22,417 nucleotides of DNA. Origin: Nevskia sp. Lineage in GTDB: Bacteria > Pseudomonadota > Gammaproteobacteria > Nevskiales > Nevskiaceae. The stretch spans positions 1 to 22,417 of the forward strand of contig JALNYU010000034.1 of NCBI GenBank assembly GCA_023229645.1. The letters are read 5' to 3'. The translations under genes and the position numbers were made by a program. Numbering within the stretch: position 1 is the first letter of the stretch; the number at the start of each line of letters is the position of its first letter. The notes below the pieces were generated by a model. The model was not told the origin of the DNA. It ran no database searches and saw only the letters and a program-made list of their open reading frames with translations. Shown here piece by piece: positions 1 through 8,043 of this stretch.

Positions 1-72
1 GCTATCAACGCGCCCACCCCGCGCGCTCACCTGCCGCTGCAGCTCCGCTACTTCGCTCTTCGTCAGTTTCAT
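1..72 (-). CDS. Partial small protein of unknown function (N-terminal 24 codons)
   Basis: An open frame runs from an ATG at 72 to the left edge of the window. The start is convincing because a GGAGGGTGAG ribosome-binding site sits directly upstream on the minus strand. The visible product begins MKLTKSEVAELQRQV and is hydrophilic, with an amphipathic helix pattern. No family is recognised from 24 residues. It is divergent from the low-GC sequence to its right. Confidence 0.5.
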   Translation of the reverse strand, partial: MKLTKSEVAELQRQVSARGGRVDS

Positions 73-95
73 CTCACCCTCCATAGGGGTGATAA

Positions 96-332
96 TACTA
101 TCGAATCAATTGTTACAGTCCACTAGATGAGGATGAATTCCTGCGTTTCGCTGTGACGGGATCGGATGCTCGATTGATGCGGAGTCATGACCCATTCATT
201 CAAGAGATTGCATGTCTTCATGGACTGCATGGTCAGCCACGGCATCAAAGCACATTGGAAAGTGCCTTTGATCCAGCTGAGGATATGACGATGGATGCGA
301 TTGAACAGGCTCGGCAGTCGTTCTCTTTGTAG
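96..332 (+). pseudogene. Possible gene fragment, C-terminal end of an unknown protein
   Basis: After a stop at 93-95 there is an open plus-strand frame to a TAG at 330-332. It encodes an acidic, plausible protein tail (from DEDEFLRFAVTGSDARL to the end IEQARQSFSL) but has no ATG start or ribosome-binding site near its beginning, so it looks like a 3' remnant. GC content here is visibly lower than in the neighbouring core genes, as expected of acquired DNA. The opposite strand also has an open frame over 123-350, with a less protein-like composition. I do not recognise the family. Confidence 0.25.
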
Positions 333-686
333 TACAGAGATGATGTGCACGGCTTTTAAGATTGACCGGGGCTCACTCTGAACGCAGACATCACGGTGAA
401 TACCGACGTGTTTACCAGTAGCGAACGTCCGCTACTGGCACACCGCCATCAGCGGGGCGCTGCGTTGAACGCCAGCTATTGATGCAAAGCGCGCTGACCG
501 TGATCGGCTGCAGGCTGATCAGAATCGAGGACAACGACCGATTATCCGCAATGCTAGCGGTGATCAGCCGCGAGAGAATGCGATGATAACGGACCGCCGA
601 TTCGGCTTACCGTTTTCACCTTTGATCATGACCTGTGCCTACGCCTACTCACACGCCGCGTGCCCCTTAGCCAATGGGGTGCAGGG
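333..686. other. Intergenic stretch with no supported gene
   Basis: About 350 bases between the possible gene fragment and threonine synthase. No convincing reading frame was seen on either strand. The only clear structure is the perfect hairpin at 415-438. The promoter of the downstream gene must lie here, but no strong -35/-10 pair was seen. Confidence 0.5.
415..438. other. Perfect 9-bp inverted repeat (hairpin)
   Basis: CCAGTAGCG (415-423) and CGCTACTGG (430-438) are exact reverse complements around the 6-nt loop AACGTC. No T-run follows on either side, so it is not a standard intrinsic terminator. It could be an operator-like site or the remnant of a mobile element end. Confidence 0.5.
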
Positions 687-1943
687 ATGAGCTACGTCCG
701 CTGCTTGCGCGGTATTGCCTCCGGCATCGAATACCCGGTTGATGTGCCGATGAATCTCGACCCGGCTGACGGCCGGCCGGTGGAGATGGTGTTCGATCTC
801 GAACGTTTGCGCGCCGAGCGGCCGAATTTTGCTTGGTATCAGCCGCAGCGGCGTGATCTATGGCGGTTTGGCGCGTTGATGGCGCTAGACCCGGCCGACC
901 CGGTGGACGCCGCACACATCGTCACGCTCGGCGAAGGCCACACGCCGCTGCGCGAATGGCCGACGCACGCGCTGGCGCAGAAAGCCGGCTTCCGCTTGCA
1001 GCTCAAAGACGAAGGCAAGGCGGCGGGCGGCGATTACGGCGCCAACCCGACGCAAAGCTTCAAAGACCGTGGCATGGCCGTCGCCGCGAGCATGGCGCAC
1101 CGGCTCGGCTTGAAAAAACTGGCGGTGCCGACGCAGGGCAATGCGGGCGATTCGCTGGCCGCGTATGCATTGGCCGCCGGTTTTGAAATCGCCGTGATCA
1201 TGCCGGACGACACGCCGATGCCGATTCTCGGCCGCGTCGCGGCGCTGGCGAAAATGCACCCGCAGCAAGTTCATCTTGATCTCGTGCAGGGCACGATTCG
1301 CGAAGCCGGCGCGCTGATGCGGGAAAAATATCTGCCGCAAGGGTATTTCAACTGCGCTACGTTCCAAGAGCCGGGCTGGCGGATCGACGGCAAGAAAACT
1401 CTGGGCTTGGAACTCGCCGAGCCGCTGCCCGGCGAAACGCGCTGGGTGCTGCCGGATGTCGTGGTCTACCCAACCGGCGGCGGTACCGGCGTGCTCGGCA
1501 TGTGGAAAGCTTGGAACGAGCTGGAAGCGCTCGGCGTGATTGACGCGCGCCGGCCGCGCATGGTCTGCGTACAGGCCGAAGTCACGGCGCCGATCGTCGA
1601 AGCCTACGCCAGCGGTGCGGTTGATAGCGCGCCGGTAACGGCCGGCCAAACGCTCGCAACCGGCTTGAACGTGCCCGGCGGCGTCGGCCATTTCAAAGTA
1701 TTGGCGATCATCCGCGCCAGCGGCGGTTGCGCGGTCAGCGTTAGCGAAGCCGAGACCGCAGCCGCGCTCAGCGCGTCATGGCGCGAACAACCGTGGTGGC
1801 TCGGCACCGAAGCCGCGGCCTGTCTTGCGGCACTGCCGAAGCTGGTCGCCAGTGGCGGCATCAAAGCCGGCGAGCGCGTGGTGGTGGTTAACACCGGCTC
1901 GTTGGAAAAATACCTGGGGCCGGCGGTGCGGGCGCTGGTCTAG
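687..1943 (+). CDS. thrC: Threonine synthase (PLP-dependent, fold type II)
   Basis: 418-residue PLP enzyme of the threonine synthase family, which converts O-phosphohomoserine to threonine and phosphate in the cytoplasm. The cofactor lysine is expected at K126 within NPTQSFKDRGM (about 120-130). The phosphate-binding glycine loop is PTGGGTG (about 262-268). A substrate/domain segment, EPGWRIDGKKTLGLELAE, also fits the family. The ATG at 687 is preferred, with a short GCAGGG purine run just upstream; an in-frame GTG at 660 would add nine residues. The N-terminal YVRCLRG...EYP resembles the start of threonine synthases but lacks a complete CxxC zinc pair. No thrA or thrB is next to it, so it may be a stand-alone or second copy. 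A related PLP enzyme of the same fold, such as a cysteate-synthase-like protein, is not excluded. Confidence 0.85.
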   Translation: MSYVRCLRGIASGIEYPVDVPMNLDPADGRPVEMVFDLERLRAERPNFAWYQPQRRDLWRFGALMALDPADPVDAAHIVTLGEGHTPLREWPTHALAQKAGFRLQLKDEGKAAGGDYGANPTQSFKDRGMAVAASMAHRLGLKKLAVPTQGNAGDSLAAYALAAGFEIAVIMPDDTPMPILGRVAALAKMHPQQVHLDLVQGTIREAGALMREKYLPQGYFNCATFQEPGWRIDGKKTLGLELAEPLPGETRWVLPDVVVYPTGGGTGVLGMWKAWNELEALGVIDARRPRMVCVQAEVTAPIVEAYASGAVDSAPVTAGQTLATGLNVPGGVGHFKVLAIIRASGGCAVSVSEAETAAALSASWREQPWWLGTEAAACLAALPKLVASGGIKAGERVVVVNTGSLEKYLGPAVRALV

Positions 1944-1981
1944 AGCCCGTAACGCAGCGATTGCATCCGTGTTAATAGGTC

Positions 1982-2266
1982 TTAGCGCCGGCTGACGTAA
2001 CGGCGCTCGCCGGTCGCCGGGTTGTAATAAACATCGGTCAGCTGGCCGCTGTGCGGGTCGAGAAAGCGCTCGCCGGTACGCTGCCAGTTAATCGGCGGCG
2101 TGTGGCTGGTTTTGCCGTAACGCCAACGTTCGAAAAACGTGCCGGCGCTGAGCATTACACCGTTCAGCAGCAGCCACAGCGCTTCGGGGTATTGGCCGCT
2201 GAGCGCAAAGTAAGCGCTGGCCGCTAGCGAGACCAAACCGGCCGAGAATAGAACACGGCGCAGCAT
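1982..2266 (-). CDS. Small membrane protein of unknown function
   Basis: 94 residues. The N-terminal half has two hydrophobic segments (about 5-23 and 28-44), followed by a polar C-terminal tail with the motif FLDPHSGQLTDVYYNPATGERRYV. The ATG lies 3 nt after the YbjQ-family stop codon. Its ribosome-binding site (GGAGGCC) is inside the end of that gene, so the two are probably translationally coupled. It is the last gene of the minus-strand run and meets threonine synthase tail to tail. No family is recognised with confidence. Confidence 0.75.
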   Translation of the reverse strand: MLRRVLFSAGLVSLAASAYFALSGQYPEALWLLLNGVMLSAGTFFERWRYGKTSHTPPINWQRTGERFLDPHSGQLTDVYYNPATGERRYVSRR

Positions 2267-2269
2267 CGC

Positions 2270-2593
2270 TTAGGCCTCCAGCACGAGTACGACGGCGGTG
2301 CCGTAGGCGACGATCTCACTCATCGTCTGGCCGATTTCGGAGGAGTCGAAGCGCATCATCACAACGCCGTTCGCACCCATCGCATTGGCGTTCTTCACCA
2401 AGCGATCAAGCGCGTGGCGCCGTGCTTCTTCCAGCAACTGCGTGTATTCGGTGATTTCCCCGCCGACCAGCGAGCGCAAGCCAGCCATGATGTTGCCGCC
2501 GATGCCACGGCTGCGGACCACCAGCCCAAAGACTTGGCCCTTGGTTTCGGCGATACGGTAGCCGGCAACGTGTTCGCTAGTGACGACGATCAT
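2270..2593 (-). CDS. YbjQ-family (UPF0145) protein
   Basis: 107 residues, about the usual length of the family, often described as a heavy-metal-binding domain although its biochemical role is unsettled. Family features seen are the N-terminal strand MIVVTSEHVAGYRI, the GQVFGLVVRSRGIGGNIMAGLRSLVGGEI block, and the C-terminal AMGANGVVMMRFDSSEI segment ending in YGTAVVL. A strong ribosome-binding site (GAGGAATTC then ATG) supports the start. It lies 39 nt downstream of the four-helix membrane protein gene and 3 nt upstream of the small membrane protein, on the same strand. Confidence 0.85.
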   Translation of the reverse strand: MIVVTSEHVAGYRIAETKGQVFGLVVRSRGIGGNIMAGLRSLVGGEITEYTQLLEEARRHALDRLVKNANAMGANGVVMMRFDSSEIGQTMSEIVAYGTAVVLVLEA

Positions 2594-2632
2594 GATGAAT
2601 TCCTCGCGACGTGCGCTCGCGGATGGCGATAG

Positions 2633-3157
2633 TTACCCGACGCCGGGTGCAATGTCATCATCGCATGGCCGGCGAATCCCAATGCTTACGCTGCGTTCAA
2701 AGCCAATCAGCCGCGAAAGCTCGAATAGCGCGAGGCCGATCGGCGTGCCGTATTGCAGCTGCGTCGCCAGCAACGGGAATGCTGCGCCGCCGTTGCCGCT
2801 GCTGACCGCGCCGAGCAGTGCCGCAGTTAGCAGCGCGCCCAGCACCATAAAGATAATTCCTGTAATGCGGACCGCATTCGCGTAGCGGCTGTCGGGATAG
2901 CTCGGCAGCGTTACGGTGCCGCGCAACAGGCCGAGTAGCCGCCTGCCGACGACGATGGCAAGCACAATCGCCACTACGAAGATTTTCAGCGCGGTTATTG
3001 GATTTACGACGTTGGGGTTCTGCGCCATCTGCCGCAGCAGCGTAAGCCCGTAGCGGACTTGCAGCAGCGGCAATGTCACCACAATCAGTAACGAAGCGCC
3101 GTACAGCAATCGGAGCGGAATCTTGGCGGGGAACGGCGTATTTTCGGCGATCACCAT
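2633..3157 (-). CDS. Multi-pass membrane protein of unknown function
   Basis: 174 residues with three clear hydrophobic helices (about 14-33, 56-76 and 97-117) and a weaker fourth (about 125-148). A short cytoplasmic-looking tail follows with an arginine-rich RLIGFERSVSIGIRRP segment. GGAGG five bases before the ATG fixes the start. It sits between djlA (38 nt upstream) and the YbjQ-family gene, so it is probably cotranscribed with them. No characterised family recognised. Confidence 0.75.
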   Translation of the reverse strand: MVIAENTPFPAKIPLRLLYGASLLIVVTLPLLQVRYGLTLLRQMAQNPNVVNPITALKIFVVAIVLAIVVGRRLLGLLRGTVTLPSYPDSRYANAVRITGIIFMVLGALLTAALLGAVSSGNGGAAFPLLATQLQYGTPIGLALFELSRLIGFERSVSIGIRRPCDDDIAPGVG

Positions 3158-3195
3158 CGTGCCTCCACGGTTGTTATCCAGCGCTTGTTATCGGC

Positions 3196-3987
3196 TTACG
3201 CCGCTTGCCGCACCTGCTGAATCCGTTCGTAGGCCGCGGTGATTTCGCGGGTTTTCTCTTCGGCCATTTCGCGCATGCTTTCCGGCAGGCCTTTGGCGGC
3301 CAGTTTGTCCGGATGGTTTTGGCTCATCAGCACGCGATAAGCCCGCTTCACTTCAGCGTCGCTGGCGCTGGCGGGAACGCCGAGTACGCGGTAGGCGTCG
3401 TCGATGGCGCTGGCGCTCGGGCGGCGGCCACTGCGTCCACTGCTACTGCTTTCGCCGCCGCCGCGCAGCAGCGCTTCGAGGCGGGCGATTTCATCTTCCG
3501 ACATCCCCAGGCCGCGGGTGATGCGCACCAGAATGTCGCGCTCCGCCGGGTGCATTTCGCCGTCGGCGGCGATTGCCGAAATCTGCACCTGCATGAACAT
3601 TTGCAGCAGTGCTGGCTGGCCGCCAGCGGCCTGCGCGAAGCGACGGACTTCGGCGTCGAGATCGAAATCTGGTTCTTTGCCGCGGTTAAACGCGCGCTTA
3701 GCCGCTTCGCGTGCTTCGCCGTGTAGGTGCAGGCGGTCGAATAGCGTTTCGGCGGCGCGGATCTCGTGTTCGGTGATATAGCCGTCGGCTTTGCAGACCG
3801 CGCCCATGACGGCGAACGTCGAATCCAGAAACTGCGCCTGAACCTGCCGGACCTTGCCGGCGGCGAAGCGCAGCAAGAGTGCGGGCAGCACGCGGCTGAG
3901 CAGCAGGCCGATTACCAGGCCCCAGATCAAACCGCGGACGCCGCCCGCGTAAAGGCCGACCAAGGCGGCGATCATCCAAAAGTTCAT
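3196..3987 (-). CDS. djlA: DjlA-type membrane-anchored J-domain co-chaperone
   Basis: 263 residues with the DjlA layout. An N-terminal membrane anchor (about 5-38) is followed by a TerB-like acidic helical domain (about 45-170; KADGYITEHEI and AADGEMHPAER repeats). A Ser/Gly/Arg-rich linker (about 177-190) then leads to a C-terminal J domain (about 194-263) with the HPD tripeptide at 225-227. J proteins stimulate DnaK ATPase; DjlA acts at the inner membrane with the J domain in the cytoplasm and is linked in enterobacteria to envelope stress and capsule regulation. The gene follows the FKBP gene by 36 nt on the same strand, which suggests a shared protein-folding operon. Confidence 0.9.
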   Translation of the reverse strand: MNFWMIAALVGLYAGGVRGLIWGLVIGLLLSRVLPALLLRFAAGKVRQVQAQFLDSTFAVMGAVCKADGYITEHEIRAAETLFDRLHLHGEAREAAKRAFNRGKEPDFDLDAEVRRFAQAAGGQPALLQMFMQVQISAIAADGEMHPAERDILVRITRGLGMSEDEIARLEALLRGGGESSSSGRSGRRPSASAIDDAYRVLGVPASASDAEVKRAYRVLMSQNHPDKLAAKGLPESMREMAEEKTREITAAYERIQQVRQAA

Positions 3988-4023
3988 GCGTCAGCAGCCG
4001 CAGTAGGAATTCAAACGGGGCAA

Positions 4024-4374
4024 CTAAACCGCCAGTAATTCCACTTCAAACAGCAGCGTTGCGTTCGGCGGAATCACGCCGCCCGCGCCGCGGGCGCCGT
4101 AGCCAAGTTCGGCCGGAATGATCAGGCGCCGCGTGCCGCCGACTTTCATGCCCTGCACGCCTTCGTCCCAACCGCGAATCACCTGCCCGGCACCGAGCCC
4201 GAAGCCGAACGGCTGGCCACGGTCTTTGCTGGAGTCGAATTTGCGGCCGGCGTTACCCTCGGCATAAAGCCAGCCGGTGTAATGCACGCTAACGCGCTGG
4301 CCGGCAGTGGCTTCGGCGCCTTCGCCGACAACGGTATCTTCGTATTGCAGGCCGGAGGCCGTGGTGATGGTCAT
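4024..4374 (-). CDS. FKBP-type peptidyl-prolyl cis-trans isomerase
   Basis: 116-residue single-domain FKBP that catalyses proline cis-trans isomerisation and assists folding. Visible family motifs include the start ITTASGLQYEDTVVGEG, VHYTGWL, FDSSKDRGQPFGFGLGAGQVIRGWDEGVQGMKVG (split here only by position, about 45-80), and the end GYGARGAGGVIPPNATLLFEVELL. The ATG at 4374 is chosen because homology begins there; the in-frame extension to 4479 is proline/arginine-rich with no family resemblance. No signal peptide is present, so the product is cytoplasmic. It is the first gene of the minus-strand run that continues into djlA. Confidence 0.9.
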   Translation of the reverse strand: MTITTASGLQYEDTVVGEGAEATAGQRVSVHYTGWLYAEGNAGRKFDSSKDRGQPFGFGLGAGQVIRGWDEGVQGMKVGGTRRLIIPAELGYGARGAGGVIPPNATLLFEVELLAV

Positions 4375-4524
4375 CGCTACTCTGGGGCTCGATAAGGGCC
4401 GCACGGCGGTGCGCGTGGGCCAAAAAGGGGGCTTTAGGATACCGCCTTGTTCCGCATCGCTGTGATTTTTTCCGATCATCTACGAATCATGGTGTAAACG
4501 ACATTCGGTTCCCTACTTTCAAGC

Positions 4525-5045
4525 ATGCGTAAATCTGCAGACCATCTCCGACTATCTTTCGCGGCGCTACTGCATGGCCACCGCAGGATTCTGTTCAAAG
4601 TGGCGGCGTTGTACACGCAAAACCCGGAGGATCGGCGCGATCTAGCGCAGGAGATCAGCGCCCAGCTTTGGCGTGCGTACCCGCGCTTTGATCCGCAACG
4701 GCGGTTTTCAACTTGGATGTATCGAATTGCGCTGAACATTGGCATTTCGCATTTGCGCAGCGCCACCGGCCACGCCGCGCGTTTCGCGCCGCTAGACGCT
4801 GACTGGGCCGAAACCCTGGCCGCGCCCGAGCCCGAAGACGACGACCGCCTGCGCCAGCTCTACGCGTTTATCGGCGGCCTTGATGCGCTGCACCGGGCGC
4901 TGATGTTGCTGTATCTGGACGACCACAGCTACGCCGAAATCGCCGCGATTCTTGGCATCACCGAAACCAATGTTGAACCCGCATCGGCCGCATCAAGCAA
5001 CAGCTGCGCGCCCGCGCCCAAACCGCGTCATCTCAAGGAGCCTAG
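4525..5045 (+). CDS. ECF-type RNA polymerase sigma factor, 3' end in a shifted frame
   Basis: A small sigma-70-family factor. Region 2 spans about residues 22-80 (NPEDRRDLAQEISAQLWRAY, FSTWMYRIALNIGISHLR). Region 4 is at about 118-150 (LMLLYLDDHSYAEIAAILGITETNV). The frame read from 4525 then loses family resemblance at about 4975. The expected helix-turn-helix continuation, TRIGRIKQQLRARAQ, is present in another frame from 4977 to a TAG at 5043-5045, so one base appears to be missing (GTTGGAACC expected, GTTGAACC present). Without the shift the frame runs on to 5502 through the next gene, producing nonsense. It is paired with the membrane protein gene starting at 5048, as is usual for ECF sigma and partner genes. 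Divergent from the FKBP gene. Confidence 0.8.
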
Positions 5046-5047
5046 TA

Positions 5048-5707
5048 ATGGAACTCGACGAATTGAAGCAGGCTTGGCAGGTATTGGACCGCCGGCTAGA
5101 ACGGCAGAACCAACTCAATCTCGCCTTATTGCGCGAAAGCCGGCTGCCGAAAGCACGCGCGCTGCTGCGGCCGCTGGTATGGGGGCAGGCGCTGCAAGTG
5201 CTGGCCGGCGTGGCGCTGGCGCTGGCGGCGGTGGTGTATTGGCTGGGTCAGCTCGGCACCCCGCATTTGCTGATTCCAGGCGTGTTGCTGCAGGCCTATG
5301 GGCTCTTGTTTATTGTGCTCGGCGGCCGGGAACTGCATCTGTTGCGGATGATCGACTACGCCGCGCCGGTGGTCGAAATTCAGCGCCGGCTCGGGCTGCT
5401 GCGCCGGCGCCGGATCATCAATGGCAGGATTTTCGGCGCCGTCGGCTGCCTCGCCTGGGTGCCGTTGATCGTCGTGGCCAGCCACGCGCTGTGGGGGCTT
5501 GATCTCATTGCGCAGGCGCCGCGGTTAGTGGCGATTCTCAGCGCGAGCGCGGCGGTTTGTCTGCTGCTGTTCAGCGCTGTCTACGGGTGGTTGCGCGTGC
5601 TGCGCCACACGCAACTGGCACAGCGCATTGACGAGAGTAGCGTCGGCCACAGCCTGCGCCGCGCCGAAGCCGCACTCACCGAAATCGCCGATTTCGAACG
5701 CGAATAA
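5048..5707 (+). CDS. Membrane protein partnered with the ECF sigma factor (possible anti-sigma)
   Basis: 219 residues. A short N-terminal cytoplasmic segment (MELDELKQAWQVLDRRLERQ) is followed by two hydrophobic helices (about 38-60 and 65-90), a basic loop rich in RRLGLLRRRR, two more helices (about 120-140 and 148-175), and a C-terminal cytoplasmic tail. AAGGAG seven bases before the ATG at 5048 fixes the start; the frame stays open upstream but that part overlaps the sigma gene and is not protein-like. The start lies 2 nt after the restored sigma stop codon. Position and topology suggest a membrane partner or regulator of the sigma factor, but it shows no recognised anti-sigma domain such as a ZAS motif. 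Confidence 0.8.
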   Translation: MELDELKQAWQVLDRRLERQNQLNLALLRESRLPKARALLRPLVWGQALQVLAGVALALAAVVYWLGQLGTPHLLIPGVLLQAYGLLFIVLGGRELHLLRMIDYAAPVVEIQRRLGLLRRRRIINGRIFGAVGCLAWVPLIVVASHALWGLDLIAQAPRLVAILSASAAVCLLLFSAVYGWLRVLRHTQLAQRIDESSVGHSLRRAEAALTEIADFERE

Positions 5708-5754
5708 GCGCCAGCGCCTGTTAGCCGTATGCGATCACCGCGTGTTCCCTGACC

Positions 5755-7518
5755 CTAATCAGGCTTGCCCGGAACCGGCAGCACAAAAACCACAAACGCG
5801 CCGCGTGACGGTGCAGCTGGCGCGGTGCTTGGATGCAGGCCGCCGATGCCGTCTGGATCATTTGCGAGGCCGCCGATACCGGTCAGCACGCCGATGTACT
5901 GCCGGCCGCCGTAAGCCCAACTGCTGACGTTGCCGACAACGCCGGACGGCAGCGGCGGCGATTGCCACAGCTCGGCGCCAGTTTTTGCGTCCAAGGCTTT
6001 CAGGCGCGCGTCCAGCGTGCCGAAAAAGACCAGGCCGCTGGCGGTGGCGAGCGTGCCGCTCCAAACCGGCAGCGGTTCGCGATGAATCCACCGGGCGCGG
6101 CCGAGTGCGGCGTCCCAGGCGGTGACGCGGCCGAGCGCGGCCTCGTCGCCGGGCACCGGGTGCATCCGAATCGAAGCGCCGACATACGGCTCCCCGGCAC
6201 GGTAATCAACCTGAAACGGCTCGATATCCATGCACAGATGATTGCCCGGCACGAAGAACAAACCGAGCCCGGCGCTGTACGCCGCCGGCGCCTGATTCTT
6301 GCTGCCGATTGCGGGCGGGCAGACGCCGGCAGTCGTCGTGTCTTCGCCGTTATGCGCTGGCGAATACGCTGGATTCAGCTGCGGCCGGCCGCTGTGTAAG
6401 TCGATGCCGCTGGCCCAGTTCACGCTCGGGTCGAACTTCTCCGCGCTGAGCAGCGCGCCGCTGGCGCGGTCCAGCGTGTAGGCGTAGCCGTTGCGGTCAA
6501 AGTGCGCCAGCAGCTTGCGCGGCGGCTGGGCGCCCTTTGCTTGGTCGAACAACAACAACTCGTTCACGCCGTCGTAATCCCATTCGTCGTGCGGCGTCAT
6601 TTGATAAACCCAGACGACGCGGCCGGTGTCGAGATCCCGTGCCCATAGCGCGTTCGTCCACTTGTTATCGCCAGGGCGTTGCAGCGGATTCCACGTGCCC
6701 GGATTGCCGCTGCCGTAGAACAGCAAGCGCAATGCGGGATCGTAGGAATACCAGCCCCAAGTGGTGCCGCCGCCGAGCTGCCATTGATCGCCCTGCCACG
6801 TTTTCAGCGAAGAATTTTCGCCGACTGGAATCAGCCGCCCGTCTTGCCAAGTCATCGTCCGCAGTGGGTCGATGCGCAGATCTTGATCCGGGCCAACGCT
6901 GTAGCCGCGCCATACTTCGTGGCCATCGGCGAGGTCGTATGCGGCGATATAACCGCGCACGCCGTACTCGCCGCCGGCAACGCCGGTGATCACGTAGTGC
7001 TCGAACACGCGCGGCGCGTTGGTTGCCGTTGCGCCGGTTTTCGGATCGCCCGTTTGTGTCCGCCAAACCACCGCGCCGGTTTCGGCATCGAGCGCCACCA
7101 GCGTGGTGTCCGCCTGTTGCAGCAGCACACGGCCGCGCCCGGCCACCGCGCCATACGCCAAGCCACGGCTAACCACATCGCAGCACATCAACGAAGCAAT
7201 ACCGGCCGCCTGCTGCGGTGTATAGCGCCAGCGCACGTGATGATCGGCCAGATCGATTGCAAACACCGTATTCGGCAGCGGCGTATGCAGGTAGAGCGTG
7301 GCGCCGACAACCAACGGCGCGCCTTCTTGGCCGCGCCCAGCGCCAGTCTCAAATTGCCAAGCCGGCTGCAATTGCGCGACGTTCTCCGGCGTGATCTGCG
7401 TCAGCGTGCTGGTGCGGAGGTTGGCATCGTCAGTATTCGTCACCGCCCGCGGCACCGCAGCACAAGCCGCGAGCAGACCGAGCAGCGAAGCAGCGAGTAA
7501 ACGGCAGCGGTGCGACAT
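5755..7518 (-). CDS. PQQ-dependent alcohol dehydrogenase, lipoprotein, lanthanide-type active site
   Basis: 587-residue quinoprotein of the methanol/ethanol dehydrogenase family (eight-bladed propeller, periplasmic alcohol oxidation with PQQ). The N-terminus is a lipoprotein signal with lipobox LAAC, Cys19 being the lipidated residue. Active-site residues align by spacing with MxaF: vicinal Cys112-Cys113, metal ligands E184 and N272, catalytic D314 (HDEWDYDGVNE) and R342. D316, two residues after the catalytic Asp, is the extra ligand associated with lanthanide enzymes such as XoxF. There is no C-terminal cytochrome c domain. No cytochrome or PQQ biosynthesis gene is adjacent, so the electron acceptor is unknown. 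ATG at 7518 is preferred; a GTG one codon upstream is possible, and no strong ribosome-binding site was seen. Confidence 0.85.
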   Translation of the reverse strand: MSHRCRLLAASLLGLLAACAAVPRAVTNTDDANLRTSTLTQITPENVAQLQPAWQFETGAGRGQEGAPLVVGATLYLHTPLPNTVFAIDLADHHVRWRYTPQQAAGIASLMCCDVVSRGLAYGAVAGRGRVLLQQADTTLVALDAETGAVVWRTQTGDPKTGATATNAPRVFEHYVITGVAGGEYGVRGYIAAYDLADGHEVWRGYSVGPDQDLRIDPLRTMTWQDGRLIPVGENSSLKTWQGDQWQLGGGTTWGWYSYDPALRLLFYGSGNPGTWNPLQRPGDNKWTNALWARDLDTGRVVWVYQMTPHDEWDYDGVNELLLFDQAKGAQPPRKLLAHFDRNGYAYTLDRASGALLSAEKFDPSVNWASGIDLHSGRPQLNPAYSPAHNGEDTTTAGVCPPAIGSKNQAPAAYSAGLGLFFVPGNHLCMDIEPFQVDYRAGEPYVGASIRMHPVPGDEAALGRVTAWDAALGRARWIHREPLPVWSGTLATASGLVFFGTLDARLKALDAKTGAELWQSPPLPSGVVGNVSSWAYGGRQYIGVLTGIGGLANDPDGIGGLHPSTAPAAPSRGAFVVFVLPVPGKPD

Positions 7519-7636
7519 CACGGCGTCATCGTGGCAAAGGGGTTGCGTCAGGATAAAGCGAATAGCGCTCGTTTAGGGCTAGCTTGTTTTACGCGAGGAC
7601 GATGCCCTGCTGAGTCTCGGCTTTTATTCCCTAAGC

Positions 7637-8026
7637 TCAATGCGGGTTCTGTGGCAAACCATCGGCGATTTCATAGTAGTCGCCCTTCTCCGCAACAAAG
7701 ATGTGCATTTCCAGCTGGGTAGCCGTGGGCGTATCAAACGCGCCCATTGCAATGCCGATCCACGCTTTTGCCGGGGGATCGAAGAATAACGAAGACCCGC
7801 ACAGCGAGCAGAACCCGCGCCGTACTTTTGGCGAAGAGTGGTACCACGTCAACTTATCCTGCCCCGTGATTTCCAGGGCTTCTTTCGGCACGTCAGTTGA
7901 GGCGAAGTAATGGCCGGAATGCTTCCTGCACTGCACGCAATGGCAAGCGTCGGGGGCCTTTAGTGCGCCGGTTACGGTAAAGCTAACCGCGCCGCAGAGG
8001 CATGAGCCTTTCTTGATTGCAACCAC
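7637..8026 (-). CDS. GFA-family (CENP-V-like) zinc protein
   Basis: 129 residues, the usual size of the glutathione-dependent formaldehyde-activating enzyme (GFA)/CENP-V family. Zinc-binding cysteines occur in the family pattern: C9-x-C11, C28-x-C30-xx-C33, and C73-xx-C76 (CSLCGSSLFFDPP). The start is GTG at 8026, supported by ACGGAG upstream. Most family members have no established reaction, so formaldehyde chemistry should not be assumed, although it is next to an alcohol dehydrogenase gene on the same strand. The 118-nt gap between the two genes leaves cotranscription uncertain. Confidence 0.85.
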   Translation of the reverse strand: MVAIKKGSCLCGAVSFTVTGALKAPDACHCVQCRKHSGHYFASTDVPKEALEITGQDKLTWYHSSPKVRRGFCSLCGSSLFFDPPAKAWIGIAMGAFDTPTATQLEMHIFVAEKGDYYEIADGLPQNPH

Positions 8027-8043
8027 GAATGAACTCCGTCAAC

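Noticed and set aside
885..1691. 268-residue minus-strand reading frame
   Set aside because: Shadow of the threonine synthase gene; Arg/Ala/His-rich with no recognisable motif.
3073..3726. 217-residue plus-strand reading frame
   Set aside because: Shadow of djlA and the membrane protein gene; low-complexity Ala/Phe composition.
4952..5047. N-terminal extension of the sigma-partner membrane protein
   Set aside because: It is a frame-shifted reading of the sigma gene; AAGGAG seven bases before ATG 5048 and the MELDELKQ start fit better.
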